Assembly: GCF_001898115.1 (NCBI RefSeq)
Contig: NZ_MKSQ01000014.1
Coordinates: forward strand, 258,109-322,108
DNA: 64,000 bases
Reading direction: 5' to 3'
From: Allobosea sp. 67-29
GTDB lineage: Bacteria > Pseudomonadota > Alphaproteobacteria > Rhizobiales > Beijerinckiaceae
Position numbers and translations under genes: made by a program. Below, one piece after another: positions 16,626 through 25,042 of the stretch. The notes under the pieces are model-generated. The model did not search any database. It worked only from the letters and a program-made list of their open reading frames with translations, and was not told where the DNA came from. Numbering within the stretch: position 1 is the stretch's first letter; each line of letters starts with the position of its first letter.

Positions 16626-17537
16626 TTAGGCGGCGGTCGGGGGAACCGGCGCCTTCGGAATGCGCTCGGGCAGGATGCCCTGCGGCTTGAGATGCAGGAC
16701 GAGGATGAGGGCGATGCCGATCAGCATCTCGCGCATGGCGGCGAGCTGGACCGGCTGGAGGCCCGGCACCCATTCGGTGACGAAGCGGGTCGCCTCCAGG
16801 AAGATCACGACGAGATAGGCGCCGAGCACGGCGCCGCTCGGGCGCCCGACGCCGCCGGCCGTGACGGCGAGGAAGATGTAGATCGTGATCAGCGGCTGGA
16901 AATGGTCCGGCGAGATATAGGACTGGAAATGCGCATAGAGCGCGCCGGCCAGCGCCGCGATGGCCGCCGAGAGCGCGAAGGCCTGGAGCTTGAAGCGCAG
17001 CACCGGCTTGCCGGCGAAACTCGCGAGCTGCTGGTCCTCGCGGATCGCCTTCAACGCCCGGCCATAGGGCGAGGCGTCCAGCCGGCGCAGCAGCGCCCAG
17101 ACGATCACCAGCACCAGCGTGGCGAGGCCGAGATAGAAATAGGCGAAGTTCTGCGTGCCGAGCTCGGCCTTGAGCGGCGCCTTGATGCCGGAGATGCCGT
17201 CCGAGCCGTTGGTCAGCCAGCGCTCGTTCAGTGCGACGAGGCGGATGACCTCGGCGAAGCCGAGCGTGACGATGGCGAGATAGTCGTCGCGCAGGCGCAA
17301 GGTTGCGAAGGTGACGACGAGGCCGACCGCGGCGCCGACGAGGAGCGCAGCCCCCCAGCCGATCAGAACGGGCACACCGGCACCGGTCGCCAGAGCCGAG
17401 GCGTAAGCCCCGACCGCAAAGAAGCCGGCGAGGCCGAGATTGACGAGGCCGGCACTGCCCCAGATCAGGTTGAGGCTGAGCGCGAGCAGGCCGTAGATCG
17501 CGCAGAGCGTCAGGGTGAAGATCAGATAGGACAGCAT
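16626..17537 (-). CDS. livM: Branched-chain amino acid type ABC permease LivM
   Basis: 303 residues, about ten hydrophobic stretches, beginning LSYLIFTLTLCAIYGLLALSLNLIWG and containing GLVNLGLAGFFAVGAYASAL and the late AVTAGGVGRPSGAVLGA motif characteristic of LivM. The start ATG overlaps the livH stop (ATGA). With LivH it forms the channel for HAAT-family ligands, which include branched-chain amino acids but also amides, urea and aromatic acids; the operon context suggests an amide-containing substrate. Confidence 0.92.
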   Translation of the reverse strand: MLSYLIFTLTLCAIYGLLALSLNLIWGSAGLVNLGLAGFFAVGAYASALATGAGVPVLIGWGAALLVGAAVGLVVTFATLRLRDDYLAIVTLGFAEVIRLVALNERWLTNGSDGISGIKAPLKAELGTQNFAYFYLGLATLVLVIVWALLRRLDASPYGRALKAIREDQQLASFAGKPVLRFKLQAFALSAAIAALAGALYAHFQSYISPDHFQPLITIYIFLAVTAGGVGRPSGAVLGAYLVVIFLEATRFVTEWVPGLQPVQLAAMREMLIGIALILVLHLKPQGILPERIPKAPVPPTAA

Positions 17538-18400
17538 CAGGCGGCCCTTTCCCCGAGGATGCCGCGCGGGCGGAAGGTCAGCATCAACAGGATCGCGACG
17601 AAGCCGATGCCGGTGCGATAGGTCGCAGGCACGACGAGCAGCGCCAGCTCCTCGGCGACGCCGAGCGTGAGCGCGCCGACGACCGCGCCGGGAATCGAGC
17701 CGAGCCCGCCGAGCACGGCGGCGGCGAAGACCGAGAGCAGCACGCGGTAGCCGGTCAGTGGATCGATCGAGGTGTCGAGCCCGATCAGCACGCCACCGAC
17801 GCCGGTCAATCCGGCGCCGATGAAGATCGTGACGATCGCGATCTTTGCGGGGTCGATGCCCTTGAGCCGGGCGAGGTCGGGATTGTCGGCCACGGCGCGC
17901 ATCGCCTTGCCGAAGCGGGTGTAGCGCAGGAAAACGAACATCGCCGCCATGATCGCGACGGCGAGCAGCAGGCTCTGGAGCTGCTGCGGGCCGATGCGCA
18001 GGTCGCCGAAGCGCATGTCGCGCGCGATCGGCAGGTCGTAGCCGCGCATCTCGTTGCCGAAGATGAAGCGGACGATGTTCTCCAGCACAAGATTGAGCGC
18101 GATCGAGGCGATGGCGACGATCAGCGCGCCATTGTTGCGCAGGCGCTTCAGCGAGGTCTCTTCCGCGACGACGCCGACGAGGCCCGTCACCGCGAAGGCG
18201 AGGACGAGCGCGGCCGGCACCGGCAGCCCCATCGCGACATTCGCCCACCAGGCCGCGAAGGCGCCGATGGTCGCATAGGACGCGATGGCGAAGTTCGGAT
18301 AGCGCAGCACGGCGAAGATGGCGGAGAAGCCGATGGCCGGGACGGCGATCAGCGTCCCGGTCATCACCCCGTTGACGAGCGCCTGCAGCAGCTGGCTCAC
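17537..18400 (-). CDS. livH: Branched-chain amino acid type ABC permease LivH
   Basis: 287 residues. The opening LLQALVNGVMTGTLIAVPAIGFSAIFAVLRYPNFA and the AVADNPDLARLKGID and VLGGLGSIPGAVVGAL segments are typical LivH. The start is GTG 18400, overlapping the binding-protein stop by four bases; an upstream in-frame extension lacks homology. It pairs with LivM. Confidence 0.92.
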   Translation of the reverse strand: MSQLLQALVNGVMTGTLIAVPAIGFSAIFAVLRYPNFAIASYATIGAFAAWWANVAMGLPVPAALVLAFAVTGLVGVVAEETSLKRLRNNGALIVAIASIALNLVLENIVRFIFGNEMRGYDLPIARDMRFGDLRIGPQQLQSLLLAVAIMAAMFVFLRYTRFGKAMRAVADNPDLARLKGIDPAKIAIVTIFIGAGLTGVGGVLIGLDTSIDPLTGYRVLLSVFAAAVLGGLGSIPGAVVGALTLGVAEELALLVVPATYRTGIGFVAILLMLTFRPRGILGERAA

Positions 18401-19602
18401 GCGATCTTCACCAGCGTCAGCTTGCCGCCCTGCACCTGCTCGTAGCGGAACTGGCAATCGGCGATGTCGCCGGTCTCGGTGAAGTCGCAGGGGCCGCTGG
18501 CGCCGTCGTAGTCGACCGGCTGCTTGGCCGCGATCGCCTTGAGGCCGTCGATGGCGTTGTCGATCTTGGCGCCACCCGGCGCCTGGCTGACCTTGCGGAC
18601 CGCATCCTTGATGGCGGTGCCCGAGGAATCGCCGGCCAGCGCGATCGCCATCAGGATCAGGTTGATCTGGTCGTAGACCTGCGTGGTGTAGGGATCGGGC
18701 GAGGCGACGCCGATCATCTTGACCAGCCGCGCATAGGCCTTCGAGCCCTCGGCCGGCGAGGGCGCGATGGTGAAGGTCTTGTCGACGACCTCGGCCGGCA
18801 CACTCTCGACCAGCTTCTGGTTGACCGCGTAGCCGAAGGCGACCTTCAGGCCGGAATAGCCGGCGCGATAGGCGTCCTTCAGCATCACGGCGGTGTCGGG
18901 CGTGTAGCCACCGAAGACGATCGCGTCGGGCTTGAAGCGCAGCACCTCGTCGATCTCGCTGCGATAGGCCGGCTTCTTGTCGTCGTAGATCAGCGTGCCG
19001 GTCTCGCCGCCGGCCTTCTTCACGGCCTCGGTGATGTTGTCGAACTGGCTCTTGGCGAAGGGCGTCTGCGGCGAGAGGAAGAAGACGCGCTTGGCCTTCT
19101 CGGCGATACAGAACTCACCGAACTTGCGGCCCTGCAGCGTCGTGTTCGGCTGGGTGCGGATCAGATAGCCCTGATGCGGCAGCTGCGTGATCGAGTCGGC
19201 GCCCGAGACGGTGGCGAGGAAGGTCTTTGATTCCCAGCAGAGCGGGGCGACGGCGGTGGTGACCGACGAGGCCCAGGTACCGACGATCGCCGATACCTTG
19301 TCGACATCGATCAGCTTGCGGGCGGCGCGCACGCCGGCTTCCGGGTTGGTCTGGTCGTCTTCCGAGATCAGCTCGACCTTGCGGCCGAGCACGCCGCCGG
19401 CGGCATTGACCTCGTCGATTACGGCCTTGACCGCCTTGACCATGACCGGGCCATAGGGGCCGCCGGCGCCGGTGAGCGGCGTGAGCGTGCCGATCCGGAT
19501 CGGCGCGCCCTGGGCGAGCGCGCGGCCGGGCAGGGCGGAGAGGCCGGCGAGCGCGGCGGCGCCGGCCAGGAGCGTGCGGCGATCGGTCGTGAACTGCGTC
19601 AT
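18397..19602 (-). CDS. livK: Periplasmic branched-chain amino acid/amide binding protein (LivK type)
   Basis: 401 residues. N-terminal twin-arginine signal (TTDRRTLLAGAAALAG ... RALAQG), then IRIGTLTPLTGAGGPYGPVM, the usual start of a type I periplasmic binding fold of the HAAT family, with two lobes joined near residues 140-150. It overlaps livH by four bases. HAAT proteins bind amino acids, urea or short amides; the ligand here is unknown but likely the substrate of the amidohydrolases downstream. Confidence 0.9.
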   Translation of the reverse strand: MTQFTTDRRTLLAGAAALAGLSALPGRALAQGAPIRIGTLTPLTGAGGPYGPVMVKAVKAVIDEVNAAGGVLGRKVELISEDDQTNPEAGVRAARKLIDVDKVSAIVGTWASSVTTAVAPLCWESKTFLATVSGADSITQLPHQGYLIRTQPNTTLQGRKFGEFCIAEKAKRVFFLSPQTPFAKSQFDNITEAVKKAGGETGTLIYDDKKPAYRSEIDEVLRFKPDAIVFGGYTPDTAVMLKDAYRAGYSGLKVAFGYAVNQKLVESVPAEVVDKTFTIAPSPAEGSKAYARLVKMIGVASPDPYTTQVYDQINLILMAIALAGDSSGTAIKDAVRKVSQAPGGAKIDNAIDGLKAIAAKQPVDYDGASGPCDFTETGDIADCQFRYEQVQGGKLTLVKIA

Positions 19603-19641
19603 GATGTTCCCCTGTTGGCTTGTTGTCGTGTCGGCGTCGTC

Positions 19642-20364
19642 CTAGCCGCCGAGGAAGAGGCGGCGGATTTCGGGGTCGCTGGCGAGCGCGGGCCCGGCCC
19701 CTTCGCGGCTGTTGCGGCCTGAGACCAGCACATAGCCGCGCGTCGAGATCTGCAGCGCTTCGAGCGCGTGCTGCTCGACCATCAGGATCGGCAGCCCGCC
19801 TTTGTTGAGCGCGACGATCGCATCGAACAACTCGTCGGCCGCCTTGGGCGAGAGCCCGGCCGTCGGCTCGTCGAGCAGGAGCAGGGCAGGGGCGTTCATC
19901 AAGCCCATCGCCATGGCGAGGATCTGGCGCTGGCCACCGGAGAGGGTGCGTGCCAGCGCCTTGCGCTTCTCGGCCAGCATCGGATAGCGCGCATACATCG
20001 CCTCGCTGCGTTCCCGGACCTTGCCCGGCTCCTGGAAGCCGCTGATCTCGAGGTTTTCCGCGACCGTCATCGCGCCGAAGATATTGCGCTCCTGCGGCAC
20101 GAAGCCGATGCCGGCCCTGGCCCGGCCGAGCGCGTTCTCGCGGGTGACGTCGCCGCCCTTGAGCCTGATCGTGCCGTCGCGCGCCTGGACGAGGCCGGCG
20201 ATGGTCTTCAGCAATGTCGACTTGCCGGCGCCGTTCGGCCCGATGATCGAGACGATTTCGCCCGGCGCGACCGTGAGAGAGGTGCCCTTCAGGATCTGCT
20301 CGGCCGCGCCGTAGCCGGCCACGACGCCGTCGACGGCGAGCAGTTCGCCCTGTGCCGCGCTCAA
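19642..20364 (-). CDS. livF: Branched-chain amino acid type ABC ATPase LivF
   Basis: 240 residues: Walker A GPNGAGKST, Q-loop VPQERNIFG, signature TLSGGQRQILAMAMGLM, Walker B LLLLDEPTAGLSP and switch VEQHALEAL. Length and sequence separate it from LivG. It overlaps livG by four bases (20361-20364) and is followed after 39 bases by livK. Confidence 0.92.
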   Translation of the reverse strand: MSAAQGELLAVDGVVAGYGAAEQILKGTSLTVAPGEIVSIIGPNGAGKSTLLKTIAGLVQARDGTIRLKGGDVTRENALGRARAGIGFVPQERNIFGAMTVAENLEISGFQEPGKVRERSEAMYARYPMLAEKRKALARTLSGGQRQILAMAMGLMNAPALLLLDEPTAGLSPKAADELFDAIVALNKGGLPILMVEQHALEALQISTRGYVLVSGRNSREGAGPALASDPEIRRLFLGG

Positions 20365-21125
20365 TGACGCCTCCCGAGATAGGCTTCCTGCACGCGGGTA
20401 TCGGCAGCGACCTCGTCGAACGTCCCTTGCGTCAGCGTCTGGCCCTCGGCCATGACGATGACCGGCGTGCAGAGCTTCCGGATCAGCCCCATGTCGTGCT
20501 CGATCAGGCAGATCGTCAGCCCGTCGCGGTTGAGCGCGACGAGATGCTCGGCGATCTGCTCCGTCAGGCTCGGATTGACGCCGGCCATGGGCTCGTCGAG
20601 CAGCAGGATCCTGGGCTCGGCCATCAGGGCACGGCCGATTTCGACCAGCTTCTTCTGGCCGCCGGAGAGCGCGGTGACGGGGTTGTCCAGCACATGATCG
20701 AGCTTCAATCGGCGGGCGATTCCGAAGGCACGCTCCGACAACTCGGCCTCGCGCCGCTTCGCTCCACCGGTACCGATCAGCCCGGCCAGCAGGCCCTCGC
20801 CGGGCTGGTCCGCGCCGTAGAGCATGAGATGCTGGAAGACGCTGAGCTTGGGAAAGCCGCGCGCGAGCTGGAAGGAGCGCACCAGCCCCGCCGCGACGAG
20901 CTTTTCCGGCGGCATCCCCGCCGTCTCGGTCGCGCCGAGCCTGACCGATCCGGCTTGCGGCCGATAGAGCCCCGAGACTGCGTTGAACAAGGTCGACTTG
21001 CCGGCGCCGTTCGGCCCGATCAATCCGGTGAAGGAGCCTTGCGGTACCGCGAAATCGACGCCGCGCAGCACCTGCACGCCATAGAAGCCGAGCTTCAGGC
21101 CCTGGATGGTCAACGCAGCCGTCAT
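20361..21125 (-). CDS. livG: Branched-chain amino acid type ABC ATPase LivG
   Basis: 254 residues with Walker A GPNGAGKST, signature ALSGGQKKLVEIGRALM, Walker B RILLLDEPMAGVNP and IEHDMGLI. ATG 21125 overlaps the TetR stop (ATGA), fixing the start and showing that the regulator is cotranscribed with the importer. It pairs with LivF. Confidence 0.92.
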   Translation of the reverse strand: MTAALTIQGLKLGFYGVQVLRGVDFAVPQGSFTGLIGPNGAGKSTLFNAVSGLYRPQAGSVRLGATETAGMPPEKLVAAGLVRSFQLARGFPKLSVFQHLMLYGADQPGEGLLAGLIGTGGAKRREAELSERAFGIARRLKLDHVLDNPVTALSGGQKKLVEIGRALMAEPRILLLDEPMAGVNPSLTEQIAEHLVALNRDGLTICLIEHDMGLIRKLCTPVIVMAEGQTLTQGTFDEVAADTRVQEAYLGRRH

Positions 21126-21778
21126 GCCGTCGCCGTCTTGCGCCGGCCGGCGAGAGCAGCCGCTGGTTTCATCGGGAAATGCTGCCTGACCTGCTGCTTC
21201 CAGAAATCCAGCAGATCGCCGTAATAGGTCGGGTCGTTGGGGCGCAGCACGGTCTGGCTGATCATGCCGCGGACCAGGCACATCGTCGCATTCATGACGA
21301 CGCGGGTATGGTCCGGGTCGGTGCCGGCGCGGGCCGCGAGCGCGGTCCAGACCGCATCGAGACCGGCGTGGAATTCCTTGACCGTCGGGATCAGGTCGGC
21401 ACGGAAGTCCGGGTTGTGACGCGCTTCCGGCAGATATTCCATCGTCACGTAGAACAGCCGGTCGTCCATCATCCGCCAGGCGTAGTCGACGATCTCGTCG
21501 CTGGAGCCGCCGCGCGCCATGAAGTCTTCGGCGAAGCGGTGCAGGTCGCGCGCAGCCTTGCCGAGCATGTCGGCGACGGAGGCGCTGAGGATCGCCTCGC
21601 GGCCGGCAAAATGATGGGTCAGCGCACCGCGGGAGACACCGGCAAGCCGGGCGATTTTCGGCGTCGTGGTTCGGGCCAGTCCCTGGTCGTGCAGCAGATC
21701 GATCGTCGCGTTCATCAGCCGCGCGGATGTCTCCGCGCTGCGCTCCTTCTGCGATCGCCGCTTGCCGGTGCTGCTCAT
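21122..21778 (-). CDS. TetR-family regulator leading the liv/amidohydrolase operon
   Basis: 218 residues with HTH TTPKIARLAGVSRGALTHHF near residues 37-56. It is paralogous to the TetR at 7611-8282 across the ligand domain. The ATG at 21778 follows GAAGGG; a longer frame to 21823 would put the start inside the operator. It is the first gene of the operon that continues through livG, livF, livK, livH, livM, GAF and two amidohydrolases, so it is autoregulated with its targets. A matching operator also stands before the Pot-type importer. Confidence 0.87.
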   Translation of the reverse strand: MSSTGKRRSQKERSAETSARLMNATIDLLHDQGLARTTTPKIARLAGVSRGALTHHFAGREAILSASVADMLGKAARDLHRFAEDFMARGGSSDEIVDYAWRMMDDRLFYVTMEYLPEARHNPDFRADLIPTVKEFHAGLDAVWTALAARAGTDPDHTRVVMNATMCLVRGMISQTVLRPNDPTYYGDLLDFWKQQVRQHFPMKPAAALAGRRKTATA

Positions 21779-21819
21779 GCCGACCCTTCTTCCCCTGACG
21801 ATAGGGGAACGATGCTTGG

Positions 21820-21843
21820 CCACTTACAAACAGTCAAGTTTGT
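21820..21843. promoter_or_regulatory. TetR operator of the liv/amidohydrolase operon
   Basis: Perfect dyad ACAAAC (21826-21831), 6-base spacer, GTTTGT (21838-21843), in front of the TetR gene. The left 19 bases recur with one change at 13452, and the same 6-6-6 geometry occurs at 8390. This is the best conserved of the three copies. Confidence 0.65.
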
Positions 21844-21862
21844 TTTGTGGTGACCTGTCGGG

Positions 21863-22061
21863 TCAGGATGTGATGGTCTGTCGGGTCTGGAGCGGTCGCG
21901 TCACCTCGGCTTTGTCGAGTCCGGTGATCGCCTCGGCGAGAGCGTCGTCATAGCTATCACCCACTGCCGACGGAGGGCTCGATGCCCGCATCTCCGAGGC
22001 ATTCGGTATAGTGGATGCTGACATGTTGCGGATCGCGACCCGAATGATGCGCCAGCCTCCC
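21863..22061 (-). mobile_element. IS3-family transposase remnant (C-terminal DDE part, frameshifted)
   Basis: Read leftward in two frames this gives GRLAHHSGRDPQHVSIHYTE, then ECLGDAGIEPSVGS, then after a frame change VGDSYDDALAEAITGLDKAEV. This is the end of an IS3-type OrfB catalytic domain (normally HHSDRGxQYVSI...AGIEPSVGSVGDSYDNALAETINGLYKAEV). The conserved Asp of HHSDRG is lost and the frame is broken near 21960, so the element is dead. No terminal repeats were found. The rest of the 21844-22312 gap holds no gene I can support. Confidence 0.7.
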
Positions 22062-22312
22062 GCGGTGCACAGGTCGGCGCTCGTGAAGAACCTGCTCAAG
22101 AGACCGAATATGCCGGGCGTCGAGCCGCGCCGGCACGGCCAGTTCATCGCCACTCCGCCGCGCCAGGCCCGGGAAGGTGGCGGCACCCGGTCCGGGAACG
22201 CCGGGGTTCGGCCGGCCGCCATCGGATCGAGCGTGGCGCGCAGACCTAGGACAGCATGGCATTGGTTGCCGGGGCTACGGAAAGTGACGTGAAAGCTCCG
22301 CCATCAGCCACT

Positions 22313-23476
22313 TCATCGCGACGACGCGATCTGCTGAATGTCAGCCAGTTTTTGCGCGCCCAACATTCCCATCGTCATCCGCAATTCCGCTGACAGCAGA
22401 TCGAGCACCCGGGCGGCTCCGCCATCTCCTCCCATAGCAACACCGTAAAGCGTAGCGCGGCCAATCATGACGCCGCGAGCTCCCAGCGCCAGAAAACGGG
22501 CTATATCCGCGCCACGCCGTACTCCACTATCGGCGAAGATCTCCATTCGCTCCCCGACCGCTTCGGCAATGCGGGGCAGAACCTCTGTCGGGCCCGGCGC
22601 GCAATCGAGATTGCGGGCGCCATGGTTCGAGACCACGATGGCATCGACGCCATGGGCGCAGGCCGTCAGCGCGTCCTCGACGCGCAGCACCCCTTTCACG
22701 ACGAGCTTGCCTCGCCAGCGTTCCCGCAGCAGGCGAACATCGTCCCAGGTGACGTCCTTTGCCAGGCCGACTTCGTCGGAGAGCGCTTCGCGTCCGAGCC
22801 GCGTGCGGAACTCCGCCGGGTAATGCGCATAAGTCGGAACGCCGGAGGTCGCCAGCGCGCGGAGCATGACTGCAACCGCCCAGCGAGGATGCAAAGCCAC
22901 ATCCAATGCCGCCCGCCACGATGCCGTCAGCGGAATTCCGAAGCCGTTGCGCAGGTTGTATTCGCGGTTCGGGACGACCGCGGTGTCCGCGGTCAGCACC
23001 AGCGTCTCCGCGCCGGCGGCCCAGGCGCGATCGAGCAGATTCAGCATGCGCCGGCGGTCGTTCCAGACATAGAGCTGAAACCAGAGATCAGCGCCGGATT
23101 CCGTCGCGATCCGCTCGATCGAGGTAATCGACTGCGTTGATACGCAAAATGGAATGCCCGCGCGCGCGGCCGCCCTCGCGAGCGCGATCTCGCCATCATG
23201 CCAGACCAGCCCAGCCACCGCCGTCGGCGCGATGATGATCGGCGAGGGTTGTCGCTTGCCGAGGAGTTCCGCTTCCGTCGATGTCCCGGTGACATCGACG
23301 AGCACTGCCGGGGAAAGTGCGATCGCGTCGAGCCTGCGCCGATTGGCGAGAATCGAGACCTCGTCCTCGCAGCCGCGGTCGACATATTCGAACAGGCCGC
23401 GTGGCAGGCGGCGCCGCGCGGCTTGGCGGGCGTCCTCGACATTCAGGATGCGGGCGAAAGCGGAAGGCTCAGTCAT
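22313..23476 (-). CDS. FMN-dependent alpha-hydroxy acid oxidase/dehydrogenase
   Basis: 387 residues of the LldD/glycolate oxidase/mandelate dehydrogenase barrel. Visible FMN-site elements: FEYVDRGCEDE (Tyr near residue 35), LVVKGVLRVEDA (Lys), and the active His in SNHGARNLD, where the usual SNHGGRQLD is altered at two positions; FADSGVRRG is the phosphate-binding segment. It oxidises an L-2-hydroxy acid to the 2-oxo acid. It is the last gene of the leftward operon with a DapA-type lyase, a FAD oxidase and a polar amino acid importer. ATG 23476 is chosen over an upstream TTG. Confidence 0.87.
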   Translation of the reverse strand: MTEPSAFARILNVEDARQAARRRLPRGLFEYVDRGCEDEVSILANRRRLDAIALSPAVLVDVTGTSTEAELLGKRQPSPIIIAPTAVAGLVWHDGEIALARAAARAGIPFCVSTQSITSIERIATESGADLWFQLYVWNDRRRMLNLLDRAWAAGAETLVLTADTAVVPNREYNLRNGFGIPLTASWRAALDVALHPRWAVAVMLRALATSGVPTYAHYPAEFRTRLGREALSDEVGLAKDVTWDDVRLLRERWRGKLVVKGVLRVEDALTACAHGVDAIVVSNHGARNLDCAPGPTEVLPRIAEAVGERMEIFADSGVRRGADIARFLALGARGVMIGRATLYGVAMGGDGGAARVLDLLSAELRMTMGMLGAQKLADIQQIASSR

Positions 23477-23509
23477 CGCTCCACAGGTCAAGGCACGGAA
23501 TGATGCGGC

Positions 23510-24271
23510 TCAGCCGCGATTGTGGAAGTGGCTGAGGAAGGCTTTCGTCGCTTCCTGTCGGGGGTGGCCGATCACCTCGCGGGCCGGCCCCTCCTCGACG
23601 ATGACACCATCGCGCATGAAGACGACGCGGTCGGCGACCTCGCGGGCAAAGCCGATCTCGTGAGTGACGATGATCATCGTCATGCCTTCGGCGGCGAGAT
23701 CGCGCATGACGCCGAGCACTTCGCCCACGAGTTCGGGGTCGAGCGCCGAGGTCGCCTCGTCGAAGAGCATCACCTCGGGCTCCATCGCCAGCGCGCGCGC
23801 GATGGCGACGCGCTGCTTCTGGCCCCCGGAAAGCTTGTTCGGGAAGACGTCGACCTTGTCGCTCAGGCCGACCTTGGCGAGCAGCCTGCGGGCGAGCTGC
23901 TCGGCCTGCCGCTTCGACATGCCTTTCACGGAGACCGGCCCTTCCATGACGTTCTCGACGACCGTCATATGCGGGAACAGGTTGAAATGCTGGAAGACCA
24001 TGCCGGTGTTGGAGCGGAAGCGGGCCTGCTCCTTCGTGCCGGGCATCTTCGATCCGGTACCGAACGAAAAGCTGTCGTTGCCGATGCGGACCTTGCCGCC
24101 ATCGGGCATCACCAACAGGTTGAGGCAGCGCAGCAACGTCGATTTTCCGGAACCCGACGGGCCGATGAGCGCCACCACCTGGCCCGGCTCCACGGCAACG
24201 TTAATGTCGCGCAGCACGGTCAGCGTGCCGAAGCTCTTGCGCAGTCCGGAGACCTCGATCTTGTAGCTCAT
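23510..24271 (-). CDS. Polar amino acid ABC importer ATPase (GlnQ/HisP type)
   Basis: 253 residues: Walker [23 protein letters not shown], signature [16 protein letters not shown], Walker [15 protein letters not shown] and [14 protein letters not shown], the hallmark of the amino acid subfamily. It follows the permease by 10 bases. It drives import with the permease at 24282 and binding protein at 25043. Confidence 0.92.
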   Translation of the reverse strand: MSYKIEVSGLRKSFGTLTVLRDINVAVEPGQVVALIGPSGSGKSTLLRCLNLLVMPDGGKVRIGNDSFSFGTGSKMPGTKEQARFRSNTGMVFQHFNLFPHMTVVENVMEGPVSVKGMSKRQAEQLARRLLAKVGLSDKVDVFPNKLSGGQKQRVAIARALAMEPEVMLFDEATSALDPELVGEVLGVMRDLAAEGMTMIIVTHEIGFAREVADRVVFMRDGVIVEEGPAREVIGHPRQEATKAFLSHFHNRG

Positions 24272-24281
24272 CGCCGCCTCC

Positions 24282-24947
24282 TCAGTTGCTCTGCGCCAAG
24301 CGGTTTTCCGCGCGCTTGACGATGGCCGTGAGCGGCAGCAGCACGATCACGTAGATCGCTGCGACGACCGTGTAGACCTCGAGCGCCCGATAGGTGTCCA
24401 TCGCCGCAACCTGACCTTGATAGAGCAGGTCCGGCACGGCGAGGACCGAGACGAGCGACGTGTTCTTGAACTGGATGATCGATTGGTTCATCAGCGGCGG
24501 GATCATTCGCTTGATTGCCTGCGGCAGCACGATGCGGCGCATCACGCGCGCTGGCGTCATGCCCAGCGCCATGCCGGCTTCCGACTGGCCGGGATCGATC
24601 GAGACGATGCCGCCGCGGATGATCTCGGCATAAAACGAGCCGCCATAGAGCGTTAGTGTCACGATCGAAGCGGTCAACGCATCGAGCTTGATGCCGGTGA
24701 CGATCGGCAGCGCATAGTAGAACCACAGCAGCAGCACGAGCAGCGGCGTCAGCCGGAACATCTCGATATAGGCCCAGGACAGCCACCGCAGCACGGGCGA
24801 GCGCGAGAGCTGGGCGATGCCGGCGACGAGCCCGACGACGAGGCCCAGCACGATGACGGCGATGGTGAGGCCGATGGTCACCGCCGTCCCGTTCAGGAGG
24901 ATCCAGCGATAGCCCCAGACGATGTCGAAGTTCCAGGTGTAGGACAT
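24282..24947 (-). CDS. Polar amino acid ABC importer permease (HisM/GlnP type)
   Basis: 221 residues with about five membrane helices; VEMFR-like [22 protein letters not shown] and the EAA region [31 protein letters not shown] are diagnostic of the His/Glu/Gln/Arg family. Only one permease gene is present, so the channel is probably a homodimer. ATG 24947 is taken because the family begins there; the open frame runs further upstream without homology. Confidence 0.9.
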   Translation of the reverse strand: MSYTWNFDIVWGYRWILLNGTAVTIGLTIAVIVLGLVVGLVAGIAQLSRSPVLRWLSWAYIEMFRLTPLLVLLLWFYYALPIVTGIKLDALTASIVTLTLYGGSFYAEIIRGGIVSIDPGQSEAGMALGMTPARVMRRIVLPQAIKRMIPPLMNQSIIQFKNTSLVSVLAVPDLLYQGQVAAMDTYRALEVYTVVAAIYVIVLLPLTAIVKRAENRLAQSN

Positions 24948-25007
24948 GCCGAACCCTGCCGCCTGACGATGCGGCGCTGCGGAGGAAGCGCGAAAGCCGA
25001 TGAGGAC

Positions 25008-25024
25008 CCCGCGCAGGGCGCGGG
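25008..25024 (-). promoter_or_regulatory. Intercistronic hairpin between binding protein and permease genes
   Basis: Six-base stem CCCGCG/CGCGGG with a 5-base loop, 19 bases after the binding-protein stop and before the permease. No T tract follows on the transcribed strand. It probably stabilises the binding-protein message, as proposed for REP elements at this position in other importers. Confidence 0.4.
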
Positions 25025-25042
25025 ATCCAGGTCTTTTCGGTT

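Noticed and set aside
16200..17621. 473-codon plus-strand frame opposite the GAF and livM genes
   Set aside because: No domain and runs across a gene boundary on the other strand; shadow frame.
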